The notes under the pieces are model-generated. The model saw only the letters and a list, made by a program, of their open reading frames with translations, was not told the DNA's origin and ran no database searches. The position numbers and the translations under genes were made by a program. A stretch of 64,000 nt of DNA. Source: Ecdyonurus torrentis (lineage: Eukaryota; Arthropoda; Insecta; Ephemeroptera; Heptageniidae). This document shows positions 11,884 through 24,352 of this stretch, piece by piece. The stretch spans positions 19,070,720 through 19,134,719 of the forward strand of contig OX439133.1 in NCBI GenBank assembly GCA_949318235.1, written 5' to 3'. Position 1 is the stretch's first letter. Each line of letters begins with the position of its first letter.

Positions 11884-14650
11884 CCCGCTAGATCCAAAAG
11901 ACTTCTTTTAGGACATCCCCTAAGGTCCACGCGAGACATCCCCCGAGATGTCATATGAGATGTCATTTTAGACGTCTAAAAAGATGTCCCGAACGAGACC
12001 CATAATTGGGGACCTCTCCCAGAAATCCTTCGTGGGGACCTTAGGGGACAACTAAATATTTTGGCTCATTTTTAGCAAAAAAATTATTTGGGCCCCACTT
12101 AGGGCCCCTCGTTCAGGATGTCCGCTCGATGTCTCCCCTGGGGACCTCAGGAGACATCTCAATATTTTAATGCCCTGTAAAAAATGGAATAAATGACAAA
12201 TAAGTTGAGGGCCTACTTGGGGCCCCTCGAATCGTTCAGGATGTCCGCTCGATGTCTCATACCTGGGGACCTCAGGAGACATCTCAGTATTTCAATGCCC
12301 TGTAAAAAATGGATTAAATGAGAAATAAGTTGAGGGCCTACTTGGGGCCCCTCGTTCAGGATGTCCGCTCGATGTCTCATACCTGGGGACCTCAGGAGAC
12401 ATCTCAGTATTTCAATTAATGCCCTGTAAAAAATGGATTAAATGAGAAATAAGTTGAGGGCCTACTTGGGGCCCCTCGTTCAGGATGTCCGCTCGATGTC
12501 TCATACCTGGGGACCTCAGGAGAAATCTCAGTATTTCAATGCCATGTTATAACAAAGGATGAAACATAAATAAGTTGAAGTACTTTGTTCAGGATGTCCG
12601 CTCGAATTCTTACCGCGGGACCTCAGAATTAAAAGACATCTAAATATTACAAATTTCCTTAGACAATAAATGAAAAATAAATAAGTTATTAGTTATATTG
12701 CCAATTATTTGTTATTACAGTGCAATTAAAACTTATTACTAACTGTAAAAGTCAAAAAGCCATGATCATGCTTATTAAAAAAAATACATAATATATAAGG
12801 CATATTAAAAAAAATAATGCCTAAAAAAAGATAAAATTATGAAGAATAAAAAAAGAAAAAAAAAAAAAAAAGAACAAAAAAGAACCAAAAAATATATATA
12901 CGCAAGGCCATGCAATATGCTTTTCCCGTAACCTTTCCGAGATCTGATTGTGCATAATATGATATAACAATAAGTTCTACCGTTGTATTATTGAATTATA
13001 ATACAAAAACAACATGTTTCACAAATCTAATAATTTATGTATTATAATATATATAGATTATATATGGGCATATATAATCAGGGTTACATTAAAAAAAAGT
13101 CAGTTATACAAAACATGCAGGAAAAATAATTTGTACAGTTAAAAAACTCCACCGATATTTGTCTACTTATACATACCAAAACTATATATGCGAAGAGAAT
13201 TAACTAAAGTTGAAATAACTGAAGTTCGTATACGAACTACAACATCTTGAGTTTGGTTCGCACTTCTCTGTTATTTCAACTCGGGTAATTCTCTCCGTAT
13301 ACATGCAGTACATTTATATAATATGCAGAAAAACCACCATATGTATATATAAAAATCATAGCATTATTACCTCGTAATTAGTTTTCGTCTCAAATTACAT
13401 GACAAATAATGTTGTATCCGTTTGCATGGCACAAACACTCGAGAACGGACGCGTACATGAAAAAAAAAAACGTTTCTTTTATTAGCCTAACATTGATTAA
13501 AAGCGCATGAAACGACTACAGTTAATATTCTTACCTTTAATAAAGTTTTCCTGCATGATAAAACACTGATAATAACACACATAACAATTAAAAACTTACA
13601 AAATCTTCATAACAATACAAAAAGTCCAACTCAATCACGCCACACAATATCTCGGCACTAGCCTGGCTGTGCGCTGTGCTGTCGCTCGCTAGCGCTCGCT
13701 AGGCAAACATGCAGCATGCATGGCGAGTAAGACTCGGTTAGACCGTTTTACCCGATTGCTGATTGGCTGTTCAAAACCTGTTCAAAACCAACAGTGGCGG
13801 TTTCTCGCACAGCTGCGGCCAACTGGCCAATCACCGCGCCGCGTTTTCGAGGAAACCAGGAAACCCCCAAAAAAGTATAGTCACGGGCAAAAAGACTCTG
13901 ACTGTACAGTCAATGACAAAAATTATTAAATTTTAAATAATTACACAATGTAATGTACTGTACATTATAAGTAGGAAAATTTAGGATCAAAAGTCAGACT
14001 ATTTTTATTTAACATGCAAAATTGAAAAAAAAAAAAAAAAAAAAAAAAAAAGTGCATAAAAAAAAAGCGAAATCCCGCTTTTGAAAAATATATATATATT
14101 TAACAAATTACAGAGAAGAAGAATAAAAAAATGTTAATTCTTTTGAAATTAACTTTTTTATATATACTTCTTCTTCCCCTCCCCCCCCCTCTTTTTTTTT
14201 TTTTTTTTTTTTTTTTTCATTGTCCCGAGAGGTCAAGCCGTAAGACGTCTTTCAAGACATCTCCACTCGTCTCGAGATGTCTCATGTTTTTAAAAATATT
14301 ATTTAATGAACTCTAAAGTTATAGACTACAAAAATATATGTAAAAAATGTATTTAATTATTGAAGTATGCACAAAATTGCATTTTTTTATGTATGAAGTC
14401 CCGCGAGGTCCCACCGAGAGATGTCTTTTGAGACATCTCCTCTGGTCTCGAAAGGGTACTTTTATTTCAAAATGTTGTAAAATTAACATAACAACGATTT
14501 AAAAAACATACAAGTGATCTCAAACCCATTAAAATAATATATAGAGACCGTTCTGACCAAAACTAAGCAAAAAAAGTGATGTCCCTAGAGGTCCCCCGAG
14601 GGGACGTCCCGGGGAGACCTGTCTCGCACTGGTCTCCTGGACTTAGCGGG
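11884..14650. mobile_element. Terminal-inverted-repeat DNA transposon, 2.77 kb, no transposase seen
   Basis: Ends CCCGCTAGATCCA and TGGACTTAGCGGG are imperfect inverted repeats. The sister unit at 15058-15076 preserves the empty site TTATACTTTGAT, so the flanks show either an AT duplication (11882-11883, 14651-14652) or a clean insertion of TCCCGC...GCGGGA between A and T. A 2-bp AT duplication is known for ISL2EU-type elements, which makes that superfamily a reasonable guess. Sub-terminal GAGATGTC/GACATCTC palindromes occur at both ends. Bases 13640-13860 are GC-richer, with CCAAT-like boxes and the 69-codon frame at 13720-13929, and could be an old promoter region. Poly-A and poly-T runs lie near 14030 and 14190. 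Confidence 0.75.
12093..12640. repeat. Minisatellite, about 120-bp unit, four to five copies
   Basis: Repeated blocks GGCCCCTCGTTCAGGATGTC, then CGCTCGATGTCTCATACCTG and GGACCTCAGGAGACATCTCA, followed by CAATGCCCTGTAAAAAATGG. Copies three and four are nearly identical; the fifth (from 12590) is degraded. Internal to the 2.77-kb transposon. Confidence 0.9.
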
Positions 14651-14701
14651 ATACTTTGATACAAATATCGCCATCTCGTGGAGTTCTGATCTACACTGTG
14701 T

Positions 14702-15065
14702 GTAGTGAAGGAAAACTATATCATTTGAAGTTTACACAAAAATCCCGCCGCACGGGTAAATTTCCCCTCGCAAGAGGGGAGTCAGCTGTTTAAAGAGAGG
14801 CTGGTTTGTAAAAACAGGTGCCCTCAGGCAGCCAATAAGGCGACCGTTGTCGTCATAAGAATTGTGTAAATGCAAGTAAAGAATCAAGGTAGAATTGGAC
14901 GCCGCTGTAGCTCAATGGTCAGAGCAGTGGAGCGCAAATCCAAAGGTTGTCGGTTCGATTCCGGCCGCCGTCGTCCCTTTTAACTGTTTGACTTTATTTG
15001 CATTTATATGATTCGTCTCAGATGGTGTTATAGTGCTAGATAAATATTTTCAAATATTTATATAT

Positions 15066-15076
<11 letters not shown>
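14702..15076 (+). repeat. tRNA-bearing repeat, unit 2
   Basis: Direct tandem copy of unit 1, uninterrupted, ending ATACTTTGAT where it meets a (TA)n tract. It supplies the empty-site sequence for the transposon in unit 1. Confidence 0.88.
14897..14976 (+). tRNA. tRNA-like gene, Cys-type GCA loop, copy 3
   Basis: Same sequence as copies 1 and 2, with A box TAGCTCAATGG and B box GGTTCGATTCC. It ends ...GTCGTCC and is followed by CTTTTAAC, a possible weak polymerase III stop. Confidence 0.5.
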
Positions 15077-15226
<150 letters not shown>

Positions 15227-15438
15227 CACAAACGATAGAAATTTATAACCATCATAATTTTTATTTTACTTTCAAGTTTTACAATATCTTACTTTGTCTA
15301 TAAATATTATTAAATACATGTTTCTAAGTATTTTGGCATTTTTTGATACTTGAAATTACATTTAAAAAAAATAATTTATGAACAGCTAGTTTAAGTTTTT
15401 TTTAAAGTATTATGAACAAATACCTTTGTAAAGCTTAC

Positions 15439-15506
15439 TTTAGATTTTGGCAGAAAGTATCGTTTTGGAGAACAATAATCTATTGCGGTTCCTTCGGAGC
15501 TTGTTT
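15439..15506 (-). CDS. Short CTLD entry exon (gene A)
   Basis: Acceptor gatag|AA and donor TCTAAA|gtaagc. 68 nt, entered with two bases of a split codon and left in phase 0, the same phasing as the exons at 47733-47797 and 39657-39727. It ends DYCSPKRYFLPKSK, aligning with KCGSKMYMVIKN and VVHENKIFFLSKRK, the strand that opens the CTLD. The first repeat bases of an approximately 800-bp polypurine tract start 50 bp upstream (in gene sense) of its acceptor. Confidence 0.75.
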
Positions 15507-15555
15507 CTATCAATTTAAATTAATAAATAAGTTGTAAGTAAAAATTAAAGTAAGA

Positions 15556-16193
15556 AAGAAAGAAAGGAAGGAAGGAAGGAAGGAAGGAAGGAAGGAAGGA
15601 AGGAAGGAAGGAAGGAAGGAAGGAAGGAAGGAAGGAAGGAAGGAAGGAAGGAAGGAAGGAAGGAAGGAAGGAAGGAAGGAAGGAAGGAAGGAAGGAAGGA
15701 AGGAAGGAAGGAAGGAAGGAAGGAAGGAAGGAAGGAAGGAAGGAAGGAAGGAAGGAAGGAAGGAAGGAAGGAAGGAAGGAAGGAAGGAAGGAAGGAAGGA
15801 AGGAAGGAAGGAAGGAAGGAAGGAAGGAAGGAAGGAAGGAAGGAAGGAAGGAAGGAAGGAAGGAAGGAAGGAAGGAAGGAAGGAAGGAAGGAAGGAAGGA
15901 AGGAAGGAAGGAAGGAAGGAAGGAAGGAAGGAAGGAAGGAAGGAAGGAAGGAAGGAAGGAAGGAAGGAAGGAAGGAAGGAAGGAAGGAGAAGGAAGGAAG
16001 GAAGGAAGGAAGGAAGGAAGGAAGGAAGGAAGGAAGGAAGGAAGGAAGGAAGGAAGGAAGGAAGGAAGGAAGGAAGGAAGGAAGGAAGGAAGGAAGGAAG
16101 GAAGGAAGGAAGGAAGGAAGGAAGGAAGGAAGGAAGGAAGGAAGGAAGGAATGGAAGGAAGGAAGGAAGGAAGGAAGGAAGGAAGGAAGGAAA

Positions 16194-16258
<65 letters not shown>

Positions 16259-16263
16259 AGAAA

Positions 16264-16352
<89 letters not shown>

Positions 16353-16358
16353 AAAAAT
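15556..16358. repeat. (GGAA)n then (GAAA)n homopurine tract, about 800 bp
   Basis: About 640 bp of GGAA with only two or three breaks (for example near 15987 and 16150) joins about 160 bp of GAAA. In the sense of the lectin gene it is one giant pyrimidine tract immediately ahead of a 3' splice site. The long SFLPSFLPS frames are repeat translations. Confidence 0.98.
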
Positions 16359-16595
16359 AGTGAATAAATAAAGAAAGAAAGAAAGAAAGAAAGAAAGAGT
16401 GAATAAATAAATAAATAATAAATAAAAAAACAATAGTGGTTCAATTTAATAAAAAAAATCTACTAACCGTGCTTCAGAAACGCGTGACCCTTCTAAAAAT
16501 ATTTTACATTTTATTATACAAAAGATCTAAGAAGTTGCAAAGTGTTATTTATTGATATAGAGGTTACAATTTAATTTGGTGCAGTTGTAGAAGCT

Positions 16596-16907
16596 ATAGG
16601 GTCTATGCATTCATGTTAAAGTTGACGCCATGTTGGATAACTCAATAACATGGGTGGTATAGGAAAAAAAATCTTTTTGCCAGTTTTAAAACACTATGCA
16701 ATATTTTTGAGAGCATTGATGCTTTAAATATGTTGAATTAGTATCTCAAGTATGTGAGAAAAATATAATAACAAAAAATTAACCGATTTCCCAAAGAAAA
16801 TTTGATTAAATGAAGTTTTTCCTATGCTGAGCTATGTTATGCACTACTCCAGTATGGCTTCAAGCGCAATAAATATTACTTCATCCGCATACACCCTATA
16901 GTGTCTA
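16596..16907 (-). mobile_element. Dispersed repeat of the TGACGTCA/GCTCAGCATAG family
   Basis: GGTCTATGCATTCATGTTA, GTTGGATAACTCAATAAC, GAATTAGTATCTCAAGTA and CTATGCTGAGC match the copy at about 62041-62351 in the same order. It is short, non-coding and diverged. Confidence 0.7.
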
Positions 16908-16941
16908 TAAAATATTAATAAATATTAGTGATATATTGATC

Positions 16942-17188
16942 TTAAACCACGCTTCTACTTTTAGCGTGTTTCCTTACTTTACGTATCTACGTTTTTCGCG
17001 ATAGACATAAAACCGCGTATCTTCATTTATCGCGAAAGCAGGTAAAAACATTTTTACACCTGTTTTCCTACGTAGAAATGTTTTTACCTGTTGTCACGAT
17101 TAATGTAGATTCGCATTTTTGTGGCTATCCCGATAAACATAGATGCGTGAAAGTAACGAAGCACGTTAAAAGTAGAAGCGTGGTTTAG
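16942..17188. mobile_element. TTAA-flanked hairpin MITE
   Basis: Left end TTAAACCACGCTTCTACTTT and right end AAAGTAGAAGCGTGGTTTAG are inverted repeats, and inner arms pair through GTAAAAACATTTTTAC-like sequence. The right flank TTAG looks like a mutated TTAA. Confidence 0.75.
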
Positions 17189-17482
17189 CCGCAACAGCAT
17201 CGATATAGTATATAATTCTAATAGATCTAAGCATTTAAACCGATTCAAGCACATGACCTAGCTAAAATCGTAATTTTTATTTATTTTATTTAGTTATTAT
17301 CTTTTTTTAAACCACTTAACTTGGGTTTAGAGTTTTAAGTTTGAAAACCAGTCTTGTAGTCGTTATCTAAATTTTATATTACGTTAACTTTAAGTAAATT
17401 TCATATAAAACTATAACTTTAACAATAGCGTAACAAACAAAAATTTAATATTCAAATTATATATTTATCCCTAAATATAACG

Positions 17483-17801
17483 TTAAAGGCGTAGAACACC
17501 TTGAACAAAAAACCTTGCCTAACATCCTAACAAACCCAAATATCAACATTATTTTGACATTATTATTGATTTCTAATTTATTTTCCATTTACAAAATGTC
17601 AATTGCGGGTTTACTACGACACAGCTCGCCTGTTCCACGCGCGCGGAAATAGGCGAGCTGTGACGTAGTAACCCGCAACTGACATTTTGTAAATGGAAAA
17701 TAAGTTAGAAATCAATGACTCCGGCCAAAATAATGTTGATATTTGGGTGTTTTAGGATATTAGGCAAGTTTTTTGTTCAAGCTGGTGTTCTACGTCTTTA
17801 A
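17483..17801. mobile_element. Palindromic MITE, GGCGTAGAACACC family, copy 1
   Basis: Begins TTAAAGGCGTAGAACACC and ends GGTGTTCTACGTCTTTAA. Arms pair along their whole length to a GC-rich centre GCTCGCC...GGCGAGC. Other copies are at 27749-28048, 28070-28232 (half) and about 35520-35630 (decayed). Confidence 0.8.
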
Positions 17802-19693
17802 GACATTATTGTTAACTTTCGTTAGCTATTACCTTAACAACTTAAAGATGATGTGTATTTTTTATGATTATTCTTAAGTTCAATCGTTTTTAAAGTTAAT
17901 ATTTTACTTGTAATCACTGTTTTATAAATAAAAAATTAATGTTATTTAATATTTCTCTCACCTTATCATCATCATTTTTTTTTTTTTTTAGTCAGTATAA
18001 AGTAAAAATTTCTTCAAACAATTAACCTTTTAGTTATCGCTATGTTACATAAAATTTTTGTTAATCTATAACTATAAAGTTACTTTTTGTCATGTTGTTA
18101 ATCTATATTATAGAAATAACCAGTTAACGTTATGGTTAACTTATCGTAAGTGATTTTACGTTAACGACTACAAAACGGTCAAAAACAAGCCAGCTCAAAT
18201 TAAGACAGTGAATTACTCGTCAAAAAACGAGCTGTTAAACTAGAAAATAAGCTGAAATTTCTTTTTGAAGAATACAAATAAAAAATTTGTTTGTAATTAA
18301 TATTTATTATGATGTTTTTAAGCTCTAGCATGTAAAAGATAATGGCTTATGAGACTTTTTAAGAACTTGTTTCATTTTTTTATGCGACGTTTAAAAGAAT
18401 AATATTTTTCATATTAAATTCCCGAGCACTTCTCATAGGTTCAAGATCTTGTTTTTTTAAATGTTGTCTTAACCCTAGAACGTATATATGTTGTCTTTTT
18501 GACCACATACCACTTAAAATGTATTTATTTGTTAGAACATATTATTCAATTTTATTGAAATTTAAGGACTTTGTTAATAATAAAACGATCTATTTTTTAA
18601 ACTTTGAAATAAGTTTGTAGGGTAATTAGGTGAATTAGCATAAATTATTTAATAAAAGTACACCTTAGAACGGTGCTGAAGGTCAAAAAGACTACAAGTT
18701 AAAGCGGCCTTATACAAAAGAGAAATCACCGCGTGAAGACGGAAGTCTTTTAGCGAGGGGAGAAAAATGTTTATGACTCTACCTCCCTCTGAGTAAAATT
18801 TGACAGCTCTCAGAAAACAAGCAAAGAAAAAAGAACCCTCTTCGTTTTATACTTATTTTATAAACATTGAATAGTTATTTTTATTTACTTTTTTTTTTTT
18901 TTTTTTGAAAAACGTATACATTATAAAAAGGTGTATTTACTTTGCAAATTCATTGAGTTTTATGAGTTTTGATGTAAGTGTTTTGCTCAATTAGAAATAA
19001 CAAAATAATAATATGTCGGGATAGTACAATAAACACTAAAGTGTGTTCAATAAACTAAATTTTATTTAGGTTAATTGTTTCCTAACAGCAATAAAATCAT
19101 TCAACATTTTTCATTTGCAAAAAAAAAAAAAAAAAAAAACTCCGCCCATTTGAAATGATAAGGGATGATCCGTTGAGCAAATCGTTGTTCATTGTGTTTG
19201 AAGACAGTAAGCAAATAACATCAAGTGTTTCTAGCAAGAACACAATACAAAACATCACCATCAATTCTCTGGTAAGTTTTGACTTCTATTACAAATATTC
19301 ATCCAATTACATAATTATTATTATATTACATTATTTTGCAGTAAAAAAAAAAGAATTGCAGATATATTTTTTATAAAACTATTATTTATTTTTATAATAT
19401 ATTATTTCATATTCATTGTAAACAAGTTTCCTGTATTTTTAAAATTAACAAACAAACGAAGATCATCTATAACGTTAGTATATAAAGGGATAGATAGAGA
19501 GAAATAATACTAACAAAACTTTACCTATTTTTATAATCTGTTTTTTTTTTGTCTTTTTTTTACAGTACAAATAATGTAATAAAAAAAGGTTTAATTTTTA
19601 CTTCTATTTATTGTTTCAAATATTAAATTTTGAGTTATGGAAAAAAAATTATGAAAGCAAATGAAATGTTTGAATAAATACGAAGGATAAAGG

Positions 19694-19786
<93 letters not shown>

Positions 19787-19795
19787 TGAGAGAGA
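19694..19795. repeat. (GA)n microsatellite
   Basis: About 50 GA units inside the piggyBac element. Confidence 0.97.
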
Positions 19796-19842
19796 GAGAC
19801 GGAGGAATAAGAAGGAAAAACATCATAGTTTTTTATTCATTT

Positions 19843-21265
19843 TATATAGCACATCTTTGCATTCTTTTTATATTATTGTTACGCTTGTTTATTATTTTAG
19901 ATAATTATTATTATAGATAATTTAGAGTATGATTGATTATTTTCAATGATTAAAAAATTTATAAAATAGTTATTTATATATAATCTATTATTATTACAAC
20001 AGTTCGTTTATAATATTGTGTTTATTTATGTAATATATTATATTTATGGTACAGTTATTAATTTGAATTGTATTTCTTTTATTTACAAGCTACTGATTGG
20101 AACACAATTTTATTTTACTTGATTTCAGTTAATATATATAATGTACAATATAAGATTAAACCGGACGAAATACAGCAGTTTTCATTCATATTCTTGAAAA
20201 GTATTGAGAACTTATATGAAAACTTATCAAATAACAAGTATTGTAAAGTAATTATACGGCAAAACATATCACTTAACTGTCAGAAAAAACAATGTTATAT
20301 AATAATACTTGTTATATACTATTTGCGTATATATAACATAAATATAGTCTATAAATTACTATATAAAAAATGCCGTGTACGTGGCTATCACAAATTGATG
20401 CAATCATGGAACTTAATTTATGAGTAAATTAATAATTTTTTGATACAAAAAAGGAATAATATAATATTTATTACTATTTTCTATCATTGTTGAATAAAAT
20501 AAATGCTTTCTATTGATATTTTATAATATAAAATTAAAAAAATCTTGCATTCTGCTAACAACAAACATAAAACTTATTTATTTCATTTCAATATAATTTT
20601 CTAATGTGTTAAAAGTTTTGAATGTATATGTAAACAATCATTAACATATTATTAGTTTTCTTTTACATATATAGTAAAAAAATAGTTCATTAAAACACAA
20701 AAAACGTTTCATAATTGCATCAATTTGTGATAGCCACACGGCATTTTTTATATAGTAATTTATAGACTATATTTATGTTATATATACGCAAATAGTAACA
20801 AGTATTATTATATAACATTGTTTTTTCTGACAGTTAAGTGATAAGTTTTGTCGTATAATTACTTTACAATACTTGTTATTTGATAAGTTTTTATGTATAT
20901 AAGTTCTCAATACTTTTCAAGAATATGAATGAAAACTGCTGTATTTCGTCCGGATTAATAATCTTATATTGTACATTATATATATTAACTGAAATCAAGT
21001 AAAATAAAATTGTGTTCCAATCAGTAGTTTGTAAATAAAAGAAATACAATTCAATTTAATAACTGTACCATAAATATAATACATTACATAAATAAACACA
21101 TTGTTATATACGAACTGTTGTAATAATAATAGGTTATTTGTGAATAACTATTTTATACATTTTTCAATCATTGATGATAATTAATCATACTAATTCATTA
21201 TTAATAATAAAAATGATTATCTAAAAAAAAACGTAAAAATAATATAAGCATAATGTATAGATGTG
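19843..21265. repeat. Large inverted repeat nested in the piggyBac
   Basis: Arms of about 570 bp (about 19843-20420 and 20712-21265) around a 290-bp spacer; for example GTGGCTATCACAAATTGATG at 20379 pairs with CATCAATTTGTGATAGCCAC near 20720. Arms differ by scattered bases. It looks like a foldback element that landed in the piggyBac. The 119-codon frame at 20068-20427 lies in one arm and lacks support. Confidence 0.8.
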
Positions 21266-21310
21266 CTAAATTGAAAAACAAAAAATGATAATTTCCCAAT
21301 TAATTTCTAC

Positions 21311-21342
<32 letters not shown>

Positions 21343-21773
21343 ATCTGTCTGCGTGTATTTCTCTTTGCTTTTCTTTTTATATCTGTACGTATTTTTTTAT
21401 TATTATTACTCTCATTCATAAATTTTTCTATAATTTTCAGCTATTTGATAATTTTAAATAAAAAATTGTATTGCTACAGAAATAAATATTTTTTTATGCA
21501 AATATACTATAAATAAAAAAAAAAGAAAAAAAGAAAGAAAAGCAAAAACAAAAATAGAAAAAATGTTAACTTTTTTTTGCGTTCTCTTTCTGAATTTGTA
21601 TTTGAAAAAATGAAAATATAAATGTATATAAATATATCATAATTATTTAATATATAATAATAATTTATATATATGTGTGTGTGCGTGTGTGTGAAATAGA
21701 GGGACAGTAAGAGAAAAAAAAAAGATTTAGGCAATATACATTTGGAAAACTTAAAAGATTTTCAAGCTACTTG

Positions 21774-21796
21774 CTCTCTCTCTCTATATCTCTCTT

Positions 21797-21862
<66 letters not shown>

Positions 21863-21870
21863 ACTCTTCA

Positions 21871-21901
<31 letters not shown>
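21774..21901. repeat. (CT)n-(CA)n microsatellite
   Basis: About 85 bp of CT followed by a short CA run, ending 58 bp before the transposase start codon. Another loose CT-rich stretch lies in the transposase intron at 23801-23905. Confidence 0.95.
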
Positions 21902-21958
21902 AACACATACCTATTATTTATCATTATAATAAAAAACTATTATTTTTTAGGTTTTTCT

Positions 21959-23771
21959 ATGCCTAGAATCCGCAATGAAAAGGAAATCTTGGAAATTTTG
22001 GAGCACGCAGAAGAGAGCGATGGTGACGACGCAGACTCATGTGACGACGACAGTGACTACGGTGGAAATGAAGCCATTCCTTCGTCAGATGATGAAGAAA
22101 TGGACACACCACAGCCCCGAAATCGAGTCAATTTAAGATTAGAAACACCACGTCTCGTCACAGATGATATTTTGGATTCTGAGGATGATGGCAACGAGAC
22201 AGAGATTAATGATCGCTCCAACAGCGCTGATCCATATGACTTCAGATTAGAACCAGGACCTGAAGTAGACCCTTACCCGGTTGCTGTGCGTGGTAGAGGA
22301 AGACCACGTGGTGCAACGATACGCACTGCACGAGGCAGAAGACTAGGACGTGGTGCACCAGGAGCAGCACAACGAGTGGCTCCAGCTGATCCAGCTACTA
22401 CTCACCAGTCGCCAAACACGTATGTTGCCAAGGATAACACTGTATGGAATAAAGAGCCACCGCTCACTGGTAGAGTTCGTTTACATAATATACGACGTGA
22501 TCGTGGGTCTCGTAATTTAATTCCTGACACAACTCCAATAACAAATCCAATTGATGCATTTATGTTATATCTTAGACCAATACTTTATCTTGTCGTTGAA
22601 TACACAAATATGAGGGCACAATTTATTCACGAAGAAAAGCAGTATAAGACTGAGTGGGTTCCATGTGACGAGGATGAAATTTGTGCTTTTATAGGTATTT
22701 TAATTATGACTGGCGTTTTACATCAGTCCAAACGTGCTTCTGAAACACTTTGGAATGCTGTAACAGGAACAAATTTTTATCGAGCAGTCATGACACATCA
22801 TAGATTCCGACAAATATTAAGATATATGCGTTTTGATGACACTTTATTGAGGGACCGTACAAAAAAATTTGCGCCTGTTCAAGAGCTTTGTAATATTATA
22901 AATTTTTCTCTCTCTTCATATTATAAACCCGGTGATAATTTGACAATTGATGAACAGTTACTTCCTTATCGCGGCAGGTGTCCATTTCGCCAATATATAC
23001 CTAGCAAGCCTGATAAATACGGAATTAAATTTTGGCACATAACTGATTCTGAAAATTATTATCCGTTACAATTTGAGCCATATTTAGGAAAAGAAGGAGA
23101 AAACCGTGCCGTAGGACTAGGAAGTAAGGTTGTGCTATCTTTAGCAAAACCATTTTATAGTAATCGTAACATTACATGTGACAATTTTTTTACCTCACTT
23201 AATTTAGCACGTGAATTACTAGTTAATGGACTTACCATGATAGGAACACTTAAGCAAAATAAGCCTTACTTACCTGAGGAATTTCGTAAAAATCGCAAGA
23301 GAGTTGTAGGTACTAGCGTGTTTGGATTTAAAAATGATGTGACAATTGTGTCATACGTTCCAAAATTAAATAAATCAGTTGCCTTACTAACTACAATGCA
23401 TCATGATAATAAAATTGACCCAATTACAAATAAACCTGAAATAATTCTTGACTATAATGCTACAAAGGGAGGGGTAGACACACTTGATCAGATGTTGCAT
23501 ACATATACATGTAAACGTGCCTCTCGTCGGTGGCCAATGGCTGTATTTTTTAACATGATTGATATCATTGGCATTGCATCATACGTTGTTTGGTGCAAAG
23601 AATACCCTCACTGGCAAATGAATAAAAAACACCGAAGACGTTTGTTTCTTGTCGATATTGCATATTGCCTTGTCGAAAAAAAAATAAAACAACGTTATCA
23701 GATATGCAGGCATAAAACAACAGCAAACATTATAAACACGGTTCTCCAGCAACATGGAGCAGAAACACCAG
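21959..23771 (+). CDS. piggyBac transposase, exon 1 (residues 1-604)
   Basis: DDE transposase that cuts and joins piggyBac ends at TTAA, acting in the nucleus. Residues 1-85 are acidic. Residues 110-140 are Arg/Gly-rich (RGRGRPRG) and could bind DNA or direct nuclear entry. The DDE_Tnp_1_7 core spans about 195-545. Catalytic aspartates are all present: D331 (TIDEQLLPYRG), D408 (TCDNFFTS), and D507 with D510 (GGVDTLDQM). The exon ends CCAG|gtatat, one base into a Glu codon. The acceptor-like ttttttag at 21943-21950 suggests an upstream non-coding exon; 19155-19271 with donor CTCTG|gtaagt is a candidate. No stop or frameshift breaks the frame. Confidence 0.95.
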
Positions 23772-24352
23772 GTATATTATAATTATTTTAAAACATTGTC
23801 CTCTCTCTCTCTCTCTCTCTCCCAGTGTCTCTATGTTGCTCTCTCCTCTCTCTTTCTATCTGTCTCTCTTTCTCTCTTTCTCATTTTTTTCTCTCTCTTT
23901 CACTCAATTTTCGCTCTATATCACTTAGTTTTTTTCTTGAAGTTATCATTAGGATAAAAAATAGTACGTAATTTATGCTGTATTTATATTATTTGTCAAA
24001 AAATATGTTTAATTATAACAACACATATTACTAGCTTTGTTTGTTTCTAAAACTAACTTTTTATTTTTTTTTCTAAATATAAAACTAAATATAAACTAAA
24101 TATACATTGTTAAAAAAATGTTATACAAATTATTAAAATATATCAATATAAATATGAATAAAAAAGTGTAAATTAAACTTTACTTTTTTTAGAAATATAT
24201 ATATATTTCAAATTTTTTTTACTACTTTTGCAAAACAATTTTTTGATTAATATTTGCTATATTTATTAGGTAAACCATATTATAATGATATAGAGATACA
24301 GGTAAACATTATAGAAAACAAAAATCTTAATTTTTTTTTATTTTTTTTTTAG

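Larger units (their letters stand above)
11517..14701 (+). repeat. tRNA-bearing repeat, unit 1 (416 bp), split by a transposon
   Basis: Runs from GTAGTGAAGGAAAACTATAT (11517) to TCTGATCTACACTGTGTGTA (ending 14703), interrupted at 11883/14651. Ahead of the tRNA-like gene it carries a hairpin CCCCTC-GCAA-GAGGGG with a GNRA-type loop, CCCGCCGCACGGG, and further small pairings. Unit 2 follows directly. The hairpin region differs from unit 2 by about one base, against many changes elsewhere in the window. Confidence 0.85.

Noticed and set aside
15510..16444. Overlapping 300-codon frames reading SFLPSFLPS
   Set aside because: Translations of the (GGAA)n/(GAAA)n tract in several frames.
19155..19271. 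Possible coding first exon of the transposase (donor CTCTG|gtaagt)
   Set aside because: Its phase does not fit the MPRIR frame through the acceptor at 21950; at most a non-coding exon.
20068..20427. 119-codon frame upstream of the piggyBac transposase
   Set aside because: Lies in one arm of a palindrome, AT-rich composition, no domain, and the other arm lacks the same frame.
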